DNA from: Gigaspora rosea
Taxonomy: Eukaryota > Glomeromycota > Glomeromycetes > Diversisporales > Gigasporaceae
Assembly: GCA_003550325.1 (NCBI GenBank)
Contig: QKWP01000429.1
Span: 156,968 to 220,967, forward strand
Direction: 5' to 3'
Length of the DNA stretch: 64,000 nucleotides
Of the stretch, positions 34,419-45,561 are shown piece by piece. Position numbers and translations under genes: made by a program. The number at the start of each line of letters is the position of its first letter. Within the stretch, counting starts at the first letter, position 1. The notes beneath the pieces were generated by a model. It did no database searches. It saw only the letters and a program-made list of their open reading frames with translations, and was not told the origin of the DNA.

Positions 34419-35111
34419 TATGACAAATTATTTTTTTTGTTTTAGTTTTTATATTGTCAATATTTTTAAATTATGTATACAAATAATGTAATGAGACTTG
34501 GTGGTTTAGAACTAGAAATTGCGAATACGCAATAATTATCATGAGTACATGAATGCTCAAAGCCCACAAATATTCTGCCACTCGTGTATACATGGTAGAA
34601 AACGCAAGTCATGGTAAAAATCATGAATATGTTCAAAATATCGTGAATACATAATAATTTTCATAGTTATATAGTAACTTTCTAAAATGTATTTAAGACC
34701 TTCGAATTCAATAAAGTTTGATATAAGTTCCATGTTCAATAAAAATGCAATAATAATAAAAGTAAAACTCTTATTTTTTAAATTCAACTTTAACCTTAAT
34801 AAATCTTGTGAGACTTAACTTGACGGACTGAATTGACTTGTAACTTTGTATTGGCTTATTATAACTCGAATTCTGTGTGATGAGTTTAGTTTATTCTTTT
34901 AAATTGTTCACGTGATTCAAGTTAACCTTTAGACTTCGAATAAAACCCTGTATTGTGATTATTATATATTTAACACCTTTATATCGACCTTTACTATTAT
35001 AACAACTCTTCTTTAATATCGCTTTATACCCCTTGACCTGTAATTGGTTGGAGCTTTAATTTGGTACTATTGTCTATATTGTTTTACTGCTCTTTCAATT
35101 CAACCGTTACA
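34419..35111 (+). repeat. 3' LTR of the 6-kb element
   Basis: It matches the 5' LTR across its length and ends TCAACCGTTACA, followed by the target duplicate ATAG. Its first dinucleotide is TA, where the 5' LTR has TG, a point difference. Short frames here are shadows. Confidence 0.88.
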
Positions 35112-35488
35112 ATAGAAAGGGTTTAAAAAAAAAACAAAAAACCTGATAAAAAATTGGCCAAATAATTTTTTTCTGATTCGATTAGTTGGCATAATAGATT
35201 CAATAAGGGAAATTAGTCATCATGCTTTCAATTATATTAAGTACCAGAGAATTAGTTAGAAATTGTTTTCAGTACGAGATATAATTGAAAGTGTGATAAC
35301 AGGTTTTCTCTTGGTAGTATTCATATATGCATAATTAAAGATCAGGTAACCAATATAAGGTAGCTGCACAGTGTTGATGTACCGTAAACCAGGAACAAAA
35401 ATAGGATATATTTATAGGTTGAAATCCGAAAAAATCAGTACAAATTGTCAAGTTTCAAAAGTTAAATTCGTAAACTTATCTGTATATT

Positions 35489-35839
35489 TGTCACATGAGG
35501 GACAGTTGTATGTTGTAATGTAGAATCGACAAAAGCTAAAATTAGTTACATGATATTAACAATGACAATGTAGACTAAGCTTAAGTATAAATAACATATA
35601 TTATAGTATAGCATAATTCTTTATTAATAATTATGCAACGTAATTGTATAGTATGCAGAGGTATAAATAAGTCATATTGAGCCAAGAGAAAGCAGCTCTT
35701 ATTCTCATCTTAATAATAATCTTTGTAAATAATTTGGAAATATAAATAGTACGAAACATTAATAACAAGCGAGTGTTCAATATATTCACATTTAGTTAAT
35801 TTCAGTGCTAAAATAATAGTATCGCTTAACCCCGTGACA
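35489..35839 (+). repeat. 5' LTR of the 10.7-kb element
   Basis: It starts TGTCAC and ends GTGACA, giving the short inverted termini usual for LTRs. It aligns with 45562-46181 throughout, apart from the palindrome inserted there. No convincing tRNA-complementary PBS is seen directly after it (TATTAGGGCCTGGGT). Confidence 0.82.
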
Positions 35840-35926
35840 TATTAGGGCCTGGGTAAGTGAAAGTTGTTACTAATAAATTTAAAATTATTACACAACCTTC
35901 TATTTGAAAGCTGTACTACTGTCAAC

Positions 35927-36955
35927 ATGGGAGGGTCAGATTTTGGCAAACCTGTATTACCATGGCAAAGAGATGATGATATTGAGGGTTTTCTTTATGA
36001 CTTTGAGAGCTTTTCCATGTCAAAGAAATGAAATGAGGCAACCAGGTGTAGGATAGTATGTGTATATGTACCAGAAAGAATGAGAACATGGGTACGTAAA
36101 TTAATAAAGACCGCAATAGTAGTTGGGATGATCTAAAAGATGAAATTAGAGATGAGAATGATAAAAGGCAAAGATAAAATATTTAAAATCGATTGTACAA
36201 AATAATAAAGAAACTGTTAGGGAATATATTAACAAATTAGAAGCCTATATAGAACCAATCAAAAATATTGTGAGGAAAGATGAAAAGCTCAAATAGTTTC
36301 TAGAGGGGTTAAAAGATCTATTTCAAACCAAAGTGGAGTTCATTCACTAAAAAGTATAATAATGCTAAAAACTTGGCTTCACAAGTTTAAAATTATCGAA
36401 AGAAAAAGGAAAATAAGAATACACAGAAGAGTATGATTACCAATAATGAGGTTGATCATATGATTCAAATAATATTGATGAATTATTAGCTGCTTTTAGT
36501 GAAATAAAAATCAATCATGTGGAACAGCAATCTATGAATCATAAGGATGTAGAATCAAATATTAAAGAAGTTTTAATGAAAGAGAAAAGAGCAAAGACAA
36601 AAACTAGGATCAGAAGGGTGGTTCAAAAACAATAAAATGCTTTAGCTATCATGAGAAAGGTTACATAGCACAAAATTGTCTGAAACAAAATCATTCTAAA
36701 GAAAGTAAAAATGATGATATTAAGGTTGCTAGAGCAGACATGCGTTTTATAGTACTTACAGAAGGACCAATAAACATAGAGCAAGGCCACCTTCAAATTG
36801 AAATGATAGATGTCAATAGATTGTTTGATGTGAGGGTCTTAAAAAGGAAATTGGAAAATGAAACACTATCACCTTCCAAGAGAAATAAGGTTCAAAAACT
36901 TGTAATTGCTAACTATTATCAAAGAAAGATAATCACAGGTTCAATAAATGCATAA
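35927..36955 (+). pseudogene. decayed retrotransposon gag with degenerate zinc knuckle
   Basis: An ATG soon after the 5' LTR opens 34 codons (PVLPWQRDDDIEGFLYDFES) before a stop. Later pieces in shifting frames keep gag-like text such as YVPERMRTWVRKL. At 36638-36679 a zinc-knuckle-like CFSYHEKGYIAQNC is readable; the second Cys and the His of the CCHC pattern are both replaced by Tyr. The frame then continues through MRFIVLTEGPINIEQG to a stop at 36955. Multiple stops and frameshifts make it non-functional. Confidence 0.7.
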
Positions 36956-37920
36956 AGGATAGATATTGGAATAACTTTAGTATCCTGATATCTACCCTTT
37001 ATGCATCTATTTATAATCTGTTTTGTCACAATTATTTGGTGAATATATGGCAACATAAAAGATGAATACCAGTACAACATAAAAGATAAATATCGGTTTA
37101 CTAAAGGTTATATAATAACATCCCAATATTGATCGTTTATATAGAGATAAAAGATGAATATCAGTATATACAAGATAAATATTAGTTAGCTAAAGGGTAT
37201 ATTTTAATATCCCAATATTGATTCTTTATATTATAATTACATATCTGTTTTGTCACGATTATTTGGCAGATCTATGGCAACTTAAAAGATGAATATCGGT
37301 ACAAAATAAAAGATAAATATTAGTTAATTAAAGGGTATATTTTAATATCCTAATATCGATCTTTTATATTATAATTATATATTGTTTTGCCACGATTATT
37401 TGGCGGATCTATGGCAACATAAAAAATGAAAATCAGTATATACAAGAGTAAATATCAGTTAACTAAAGGGTATATTTTAATATCCCAATATCGATCTTTT
37501 ATATTATAATTATATATCTGTTTTGCTACAATTATTTGGCAAATCTATGGCAATATAAAAGATGAATATCAGTACAAAATAAAAGATAAATATCAGTTAA
37601 CTAAAGAGTATATTTTAATATCCCAATATCGATCTTTTATATTATAATTATATATCTGCTTTGCTATGATTATTTGGCGAATCTATGGCAATATAAAAAA
37701 TGAATATCAGTATATACAAGAGTAAATATCAGTTAACTAAAGGGTATATTTTAATATCCCAATATCGATCGTTTATATTATAATTATATATCTGTTTTAC
37801 CATGATTATTTGGCAGATCTATGGCAATATAAAAGATGAATATCGATATATACAAGAGTAAATATCAGTTAACTAAAGGGTATATTTTAATATCCTGATA
37901 TCGATTCATTTTTTTGCTAG
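36956..37920. repeat. tandem array, about 137-bp unit, roughly seven copies
   Basis: Units share TCTATGGCAA.ATAAAA, then GATGAATATCAGTA, GTTAACTAAAGGGTATATTT, TAATATCCCAATATCGATC and TTATTTGGC. The GGCAA anchors fall at 37276, 37413, 37549, 37687 and 37823, with looser copies before. It directly follows the gag remnant inside the 10.7-kb element. No coding potential is seen. Confidence 0.85.
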
Positions 37921-38243
37921 ACAATTAAAGATAAAAAATGGTATAATTAAAATAAATTTTATTTTTGTTCATTTCCAATATACAATTAAAAGATGACATA
38001 TTTTGATTTTTATTATTTAATACAAATATTATATACATAAAATTAATAGCTAAATAAATATATAATATAAATTACTATATTAAAAAAACTATTTTTTATT
38101 ACTATGTCTAGAGCTTCTAGAAGCTTTTTGATTTGAGCCACCTCTTCTATAATATGGTTTAGGTCTAGCAGTATTGATAGATTAATATCAGGACTTTTTT
38201 TTATTAATCCTAAATTATTAGCATATGACAAATTAATTGAATA

Positions 38244-38583
38244 TGTTAGTTATTAATGTGGTACCTTTAGAGATTATATAAATAAAACATTATAAAATTT
38301 AGTAAAAATCTTAAATAATTTGCATTGTAAAATATTAAAATTTTACCAGAGGCCCGATACGCATCATTAGACATTATGTTAGTTATTGATATGGTAGCTT
38401 TAGTATTATATAAATAAAACATTACAAAAATTTAGTAAAAATCTTAAATAATTTGCATTGTAAAATATTAAAAATTTTATCAGAGGCCCAATACGCATCA
38501 TCAGATGTTATGTTAGTTATTGATGTAGCAGCTTCAGCATTATATAAATAAAACATTATAAAATTTAGAAAAATCTTAAATAA
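38244..38583. repeat. 133-bp repeat family, first three units (third interrupted)
   Basis: Units starting TGTTAGTTATTGATGTGG occur at 38244, 38377 and 38511. The third is split at TAA by the Harbinger-like element and resumes at 41898. Further units start at about 41960 and 45350. Common text includes GATTATATAAATAAAACATT and TTTGCATTGTAAAATATTAA. The family belongs to the body of the 10.7-kb LTR element. Confidence 0.8.
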
Positions 38584-39040
38584 GGCCACACAAAATAAAT
38601 TTCTTAGTTTTCATAACCCGGCCGGGTCAAAAAATTAAAAACTTAAATTTTTTTTTTTTTTAAAAAAAAAGAACTCCTTTTATAGAGGGACACTAGGAGG
38701 CATAATTAAATTTTTTTTAAATTAATTAACCAATAAAAATTTAAAACTTACAATGTGTACTAATTTAATCACTGAAATAGCAAGTTCTGTAATGGAATTT
38801 TTTATGATAACTTACAATATAAACTAAATCGACCTTAACTACATACTACCGGTAGATGTCACTAGAATAGAAAGAATGTTTTTACAGTCTCGATCGATCA
38901 CAGGTTTATGTTTATTATCAAGATTTATCGATAAGTCGATTATTGTTTGATTGATTTATTGCTTGATAGATTTATTATCATATGATTTATTTGAGCTTTT
39001 AGCGATGTAAGTATTTTCGATTAGTAATAATTAGCAATTT

Positions 39041-39340
39041 TTAAGGGGAGATGGTCTTTTCCAGATAAAGTAGTTTCTGTTTTTCTGCTAACCTGACTTT
39101 GTCTGATTTTTCATCCCGTTCCATCCAACTCTCATATAATGGTTTTGCAATTTGCTTTAAGTATTTAGTTGAATGCCTTTCGTGATAACCGTCATGTTTT
39201 TTAGTTGCTTTTTGATAGTTTATTGCCTGTCGGATGACAGTCATAATTTTGATTTTGAAGTAGTAGTGGCCCTGTCTGGGACGATAGTCATAAGAAATTT
39301 TTTTTGTATTAATGTATAGTTGCCTCCAAAAGGTTAACAC
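39041..39340 (-). CDS. unrecognised 99-codon frame inside the Harbinger-like element
   Basis: It encodes a Lys/Arg/Tyr-rich peptide (KQIAKPLYESWMERDEKSDK near its end) and is one of few long open frames in the element. I do not recognise a family, and no splice partners were found. It may be captured host sequence, a remnant of an element gene, or chance. Confidence 0.2.
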   Translation of the reverse strand: MLTFWRQLYINTKKISYDYRPRQGHYYFKIKIMTVIRQAINYQKATKKHDGYHERHSTKYLKQIAKPLYESWMERDEKSDKVRLAEKQKLLYLEKTISP

Positions 39341-39614
39341 GGGTACACAAAACCATAATAGAAAAACAAAACTTTATGCAAAAAAAAACTCGAGACAAAA
39401 ATACTACATCAAATTTGAAGGTCAGGTCCCATTGGCCTATGATACATGTTAGTTTGTGGGGACTCCAGACGGCGAACCCAGAGTTCAGATCCTACTAAGA
39501 ACAAGCATTAATCATATGGCAAATTTGGTACAACTAATAGAACTTTGTAATTCCAGTTGTACTGCCCGTTACGGGTAAGATAAGAGTAAAACCTAGCTCA
39601 TGGGTCTAACACTG

Positions 39615-39767
39615 CGCAATAATAGAAGTAATGTGAAACCTGAGTTGTGGAATAATAAAATCTGATATCTGCTTTTATTATAATAAAACTCTACCCTTAC
39701 CTGATCTACAATCAGATTTTACTATCTCACAACTCAGGTTTCATCCTGTTCTATTATAATTACCACA
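39615..39767. repeat. foldback (MITE-like) inside the Harbinger-like element
   Basis: The left arm (TAATAGAAGTAATGTGAAAC followed by CTGAGTTGTG) mirrors the right arm (CACAACTCAG then GTTTCATCCTGTTCTATTA). The arms extend about 50 bp each. No target duplication could be fixed. Confidence 0.55.
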
Positions 39768-40125
39768 AAATTCATCACGTGTCACAATAATTTTCAAAAA
39801 GTCGCTAATGATTACTGTACTGTCATTGCCGCAGCATCCAATTAATTAATTAATCAATCAATTATATGCTACGACAACTGCAATCATAATATCGATTGTT
39901 AGTGAGCTTTGAGGTGGCTGCTCTGGCTAGCTCGTAGATTGGATATACAATTAATTTTATAAGCAATCAGGTTTTAAATTATCTTGATAGCCTCAATCAA
40001 ATACCGATACAGTATGATGCTCCTTCTTTGTATTTTATAACATATTTAGTTTAGTGCATTTCTGAAAGACGACCTTTTTTTATATTAATCAACATGCACT
40101 TTAATCGAGACAAAACCCATTAAAG

Positions 40126-41255
40126 TAGTGCTTGGATCCGGTTTACAAAATCCGGATATATCCGGATATAAAGAGGATAACAGATATTTATTTTTGAAAA
40201 GAGGATTATAAATCCGGATTGCTATTTTGTAATTTCAAATCCAGTTTTTATCTAGATATAATGATACTAATTAACAAATTAGTAAATTATATCCAATAGG
40301 TGTCGTTATCGATAGCCCTAACTAATTCGTTCCGATACGATAAGAGAGAAGAGCATTAGTAATCGGTCAATTAATCATATTTAAAGAATCATAAACTATT
40401 GATTACCTCATTTATCGAACCATCACCGATCCTATGATTTCTATTTTTGGAATAACCTGATCCTCATGACTCTGCATTATATGACCCTGAATTTTTGATT
40501 TCCCGATCGCATCTCTTGCCGTCGGATTTAAATTGGAACCCGATCGAAGCCAGTCTTGACATTTCATAACACATGACCACGAATTGAGCTGTGGACCTTA
40601 CCCAAGTTAAAGAAGGATTATTAGTATTCAACAATACAAGTATTTGACCAAGGTAGAACTCTGCAAGTAAAAGAGGACTTATCTGAAGCCCGGCAATACT
40701 CAACAAGACCCACCCTCCAAAAGACCCGGACCAAATCTTTCTGCGCCTCGATCGACACCTACCATTTTTGGAGCCTTCGGTCTTAACATTCATTGTAATT
40801 GATTGTTAAAAGTAGATTGTCTTATAAACAATAGATATTAAATTTATTCAGTGACAGTAAATTAGCCCCTTATAATGTACGTATGTACAGTGTTGTTAAA
40901 TGAGCATGTTCATTGGTAATTGTCACATATTTTTATTATGCGATTTATCACTCTGAACAATAAATAATTTAATAAAAAGATGCGACAATTACCAATGGAC
41001 ATGTTCATTAACAACACTGTACCGTATGTACGGACTTATGTATTATAGTTAATACAGTAATTTAGTTAATTTGAGATCTCGAACATATATTTAAATGTTA
41101 ATTGCTTACAAAAAAAAATTTAGGATTAAAATCCGGATATAAACTGGATTACAATCCGGATGTTAATATATATCCGTTTTATAAATTCAGATTGATAAAA
41201 TATGAAACAGGATGTCTATCCAGATATCTGGTTATATATCTGGATCCAAGCACTA
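40126..41255. mobile_element. 1.13-kb hAT-type element nested in the Harbinger-like element
   Basis: The termini TAGTGCTTGGATCC and GGATCCAAGCACTA are inverted, with the exact 8-bp duplication CATTAAAG on both sides (40118-40125 and 41256-41263). Subterminal regions are rich in ATCCGGATAT repeats. A 109-codon minus-strand frame (40464-40793) has no recognised similarity. A small TA-flanked MITE sits inside (40888-41019). Confidence 0.9.
40888..41019. mobile_element. 132-bp TA-flanked foldback MITE
   Basis: The left end CAGTGTTGTTAAATGAGCAT and the inverted right end form arms of about 40 bp that include CATTGGTAATTGTC. TA dinucleotides flank it (40886-40887 and 41020-41021), consistent with Tc1/mariner-type integration. 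It is the innermost layer of the nest. Confidence 0.7.
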
Positions 41256-42184
41256 CATTAAAGTCATACAATAGATAAATATAGTACTATGTGATGCATA
41301 TCATGATGTTTAATGCGCTTTTACTGAGTTATGAGATTTTGCTTATTACAAAATTAGTCTGCTAATAAATATAGAATAAATAATCAAATGACGCATTTAA
41401 AAAGAAATATGCAACCAAAAGCAAAGATTTGTGCAGAAACACTTCACACATCACACTCGTTCTTGGTATCAAACTTTGAGATCTATAAAAATTAATCGTA
41501 ATTTACAATCTGAAAGTCTTTTAATTAATAACTTTTAATATCTGGACCAATGATCCTTCAGTCCATCCTAAAAGAACCAGACTGATCTGATCCCTGGATG
41601 GACCGAATGACCATCGGTCCAGACCAGGCTGATTAACAGCCTAATCTTAATAAAAAAATAATTATTGAGCCGAATTAATTTTTCATAGTTGCCGAAATTA
41701 CAGTTAATGCAAATCTTGCTCATTTTATAGTCTTAGTACAAGAATTTTACACTAGATAATTGTATTAATATAAAGATAGATGTTATTTATGCATTATTAT
41801 TAAAAAAAATTTTTTTGACAAAAAAAAAATATTCGGGTCACCGGGTCACCTGGCCTATTTTATGTTATGAAAACCAAGAAATTTATTTTGTATGGCCTAA
41901 TTTGCATTGTAAAATATTAAAAATTTTACTGGAGGCCCAATACGCATCATAAGATATTATGTTAGTTATTGATATGGCAGCTTCAGAGATTATATAAATA
42001 ATATATTATAAAAATTTAGTAACAATCTTAAATAAATTGCATTGTAAAATATTAAAAATTTTACTGAAGGCAGTTATCTAAACCTTCTAATTCAGAGTTT
42101 GTACATTTAAACGTTTTTGATTGGTCGATATCCAAAAATGGATCTGAACGTGAGAAAACTAATCGAGTATTTGTTATCTCATTT

Positions 42185-42480
42185 ATTATTATGAGATGCC
42201 ATGAACGAAGTCATGGGCATCCATTTGTCACGATACCGGACCTTAGGTCCATGACATAACAATGATGACTGGTAAGTATGAGGTGATTGTGACGGATATC
42301 GTGGGTATGGGAATGCATAAGGATGATGTATTAAGTGAGGATGTTGTGAGTGAGTAAGTATGAGGTCATGATAATTGGCTATTTAAGAGGAGAAGGATAG
42401 GAAATTGTTTTCTCTCTTTTCTGCAAACTCGGCATAAGTCTAGCTTCATCGTTGATACCACGTGATTAAATACAAAACGA
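42185..42480. repeat. dispersed repeat shared with 58110-58400
   Basis: Both copies contain a CCATGAACGAAGTCATGGG-like start, CCATTTGTCACGA, several GTAAGTATGAGGTCAT blocks, TATTTAAGAG and a GTCTAGCTT..TCGTTGAT end, in that order. It resembles an LTR or LTR fragment, but no paired copy or target duplication defines one. The following 42480-43250 is comparatively GC-rich, with broken frames I do not recognise. Confidence 0.5.
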
Positions 42481-43295
42481 AGGCAGAAGTGAGAATAATT
42501 GTATTAGTAGAAGACGAGAATGAAGTCCGTGGTGTATTGCCAGCTGTGTTGACCCCGAAGAATAATCTAGGGAATGATTCAGAAAAATGGCTCATGGGTT
42601 AAAGAATATATTGGACTGTTTGCCAGTGGCAATTGAAGTCACTATGTAGTAGTAAAGGTTTGTTGTAGGTGGGAGCTAAAAGAGATTTTGTTGAGAGATT
42701 AGTAGAGAGAGTAGTTAGTGAAATGAAAAAAAAATGTAGAGTGGCAAATAGTGGTCAAAAGTGAAATGTGTGGGAAGGGGGAAGGGAAGGGGGAAGCAGT
42801 ATTGGTTTAAAGGGTGTTGCAGACAAAGGTAGTTTTGAACAGAGGGCGATAGCTGGTAAGGGAAATGCTGGAACAAGAATAGGTGATAATGGATTTGCAG
42901 TTTCTGGCGTTGGAAAGATCTTTAGAAAGAGCGATACGACTGACAGTAGAAAAGGCTGTAGCAGAAATTAAAAGGAAGGTTCAGCTGATATATAACGGTG
43001 AAAAGAGTTGATATTGTTACAAAGTAAAGTTGAGTAAAACTAGGGATCAATTCGAAAATGATGAATAATATAAGATTGGTGGTATATAGATAATGCAATG
43101 GTGAACAGGGATTGGAATTTGATAGATAAAGTACGAGATGTAGCAGATACCAGGGCACTTTTACTGAAATTTGCGGATAGAGAAGGTTGGGATGTGGCTG
43201 CAGAAATAAGTGACTTTTCAGATAAGAACCCAATGGAAGCTTTTAAGAAAAGCTGGCAAGTCTAAAACTTATAGTTCGAAGTTTTTGATGTTGAT

Positions 43296-44745
43296 CTACC
43301 AACCAATAGAATCATGGTTAGTGATTAGTGTGTTAAAACCATATAGCAATATAATCAAATTATTGTACTTTAACGCTTTTTATTGGTTATACGACCCAAG
43401 TTATGATTCAAGAATAACATCACAATTTAAAATTTATTAACGATTGTTAACCATGATAGTATCAAATTAAATACAATACTGTGTAACAAAATTATTTATA
43501 GTGTCATGGGAAATTTTGTCACCTGACAATTTTAGCTGATTCAACCGAAGTACGATGCAATTTCCAACCAATTACTGAATTTCTACAGAAATGTATTATT
43601 AATAAGTTCCGATAGCTTTATTATTACTACATTTCTTTCACTATTACATCATAATTAGCAAAGTATTACTACATCATCACTATCAAATTATTACACATAT
43701 TCAGGTTGTAAATTTTTTTGCCGTCTGGGTTATCTAATGATTGCTAATTTTTTCTGGCGATTTATATAGTTATATTTTATATCGTTCTACTAATCAATAG
43801 AATCATAGCTATATCCATAATGTGATCAATGTGCTAAAACTAATATAGTATATGATCAGTTATTATGCTTTAACGCTTTTGATTAGTTATATAACCCAAA
43901 TTATGTCATCGTGATTCAAATTCATCAGCAATTGTTGATCATAATAGTACCAAATTAGCCTTAACCGCATACAGTTATATATTGATTTTGTAACAATATT
44001 CTTTGGGAAATTTTGCCACCTGACCAAATTAGTCCAATTCAATTGTTGTACAATTGACCATTACTATATTTATACTAAATATAAATTAATAAACCCCAAT
44101 GACTTTTGTTATTACTCTGACGTTACCTCATGATTAGTAAAGCATTATTATATTTTCATTATCAGATTATTACACATTTTCAAGTCAAAATTGTTTGCCA
44201 TCCGGATTATCTGATAATTACTAATTTTTCAGCAATTCTTATAGTTCATCTACATTTCTTCCAATGTTATCTTATAATAAGTAAAACGAATTATTACACA
44301 TTTTCGTGTTGTAAATTTTTGGTCAGAATTTTTGCCATCTGGATTATCTGATAATTATTTTTTAGTTTATGTCGATTTACCAACCAATAAAATCATGGTA
44401 TATCCAATCAATGTACTAAAACGTATGTAGCAATATTTTCAAGTTATTATGCTTTAATGCTTTTAATTAGTTATATACAACCCAATTTATGATCAAAAAT
44501 GTCATCTGTTAATCATGATAGTGATAAATCAACCTTAATCACATACAATATTATATATCTATTTTGTAACAAAATTCTTTATAGTACTGCAGAAAATTTT
44601 ATCACCTGACAAAATTAGCCAATTAATGTTTCTGCAGAAACTTAAATTAGTAAGGACTGATAACTTTATTATTACTATATTCTTTACATTGTCACTAACG
44701 AATTATTACACATTTTCAGGTATATTCCTGTATTACTACCATCTT
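43296..44745. repeat. long-unit tandem repeats (about 0.5-0.6 kb), three copies
   Basis: Units begin CTACCAACCAATAGAATCAT at 43296, a variant at 43787, and a variant at 44377. Shared later blocks are GTTATACGACCCAAG, AATTTTGTCACCTGAC, TTATTACTACAT and ATTATTACACATTTTCA. The middle unit has an internal partial duplication. No coding potential is seen. Confidence 0.75.
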
Positions 44746-45349
44746 ACCATTCTTGGTAATTGGAGTATTGTATATAAAGCCACGTGAAGTTAGTTAATTT
44801 TTTACTTTGCGCAACCCGATATTTCAAAATTCCGGTCGGCAAGTTGAATTTTTTGTTTTTATAGTTCATGTTCACATCTAAGATCATGCAAAGCTAATTC
44901 TTCGGTTTGCATAACATGAAGTTAGAAATTTTGGTTTAATTTTTTTTATTAGACCTATCAGATAATTCCAGAAAATTAAGGTTGGCAGGTGATACCAGAG
45001 AAAAATTAAATGGCAAAAATGAAATGTAATACCAAAATAATAACTTAGAACCTTAACTACATACTATAGATACAAAAAGTAAGTTCCATAACAGAATTTT
45101 TTACAGAAACTTATAGAAGAATTATAATGATTCTAATAATAACTTTAATCATAATACATATTGGATCAATAAATTTTGTAACAAAATTCTTTACAATAAA
45201 TCATAAAAATCACAATAAATCCAATATTCAAAATTGACTATATACTGAGTATGCTACAATAAATGATAATTTTTACAATAAATTTTTAACAGTTATATAA
45301 TTTAAAAAACTGTATAAGATTGGTGGCGCGAATGCGCCACCTATTGCAC
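44746..45349. other. non-coding tract of the 10.7-kb element
   Basis: No gene is seen. It includes text also found at 22870-22930 (CATGCAAAG.TAATT, GCATAACC, TTTCAAAATTC.GGTC), so it holds another dispersed repeat. It ends in a short GGCGCGAATGCGCC palindrome near 45325. Confidence 0.4.
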
Positions 45350-45561
45350 TAGTATTAGTTATTGATGTGACACCTTTAGAGATTATATGAAAAAAACATA
45401 CAAAAATTTTAATAAAAATCTTAAATAATTTGCATTGAAAATATTAAAAAATTACCAGAGGCATTAGAAGCACTACCAGACATTTTAGTGGGGGTACTTT
45501 TACCAGCTCTTGTATCAGGGGCACTTTTACCAGGACCTGTATTGGCACTTTTACCAGCTCA

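Larger units (their letters stand above)
29096..35111 (+). mobile_element. 6-kb non-autonomous LTR retroelement carrying Sel1-like sequence
   Basis: Two direct repeats of about 694 bp (29096-29790 and 34419-35111) bound the element, and ATAG flanks it on both sides (29092-29095 and 35112-35115). Copy 2 holds the empty site CTTCATAGAAAGGG near 56309. A primer-binding-site-like TTGGTGCCGATTGTGTGG follows the left LTR, and a purine tract (GAGGGGAGACAGA) precedes the right LTR, which sets a plus orientation. No protease, reverse transcriptase or integrase is visible. The interior carries degenerate Sel1-like coding sequence and a nested hAT-type element (32450-34134). Without the latter the element would be about 4.3 kb. 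Confidence 0.88.
16279..35613 (+). repeat. segmental duplication, copy 1 (expanded by later insertions)
   Basis: This region is collinear and in the same orientation as 47083-56797. It includes the hairpin block at 18069, the small hAT MITE at 18972, the AIG1-like GTPase, its long upstream region, the BBE gene and the sequence after the 6-kb LTR element (35116-35613). Unique tracts match closely, with small indels and substitutions. Pieces found only here are 16734 to about 18040 (partly), 21560-23249, 23255-23936, about 24043-24335, 24526-24829 and 29096-35111. Most have target duplications and an empty site in copy 2, so they are later insertions. Confidence 0.9.
38584..41897. mobile_element. 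3.3-kb Harbinger/PIF-like non-autonomous element
   Basis: The termini GGCCACACAAAATAAATTTC and the inverted GGCCATACAAAATAAATTTC (read from the right end) match for about 34 bp. They are flanked by TAA on both sides (38581-38583 and 41898-41900). A GGCC end with a TAA target duplication fits PIF/Harbinger. Other units of the interrupted 133-bp repeat show the uninterrupted site. No transposase was recognised. It contains a foldback at about 39615-39765 and a hAT-type element at 40126-41255. Confidence 0.82.

Noticed and set aside
36956..37920. Regular repeats considered as a CRISPR array
   Set aside because: The unit is about 137 bp, nearly all of it repeated, with no unique spacers; this is a eukaryotic retroelement interior.
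42768..43233. Frames of 67 and 103 codons on opposite strands
   Set aside because: Low-complexity Gly/Lys- or Leu/Ser-rich reads in a decayed repeat region, with no motif and no start context.
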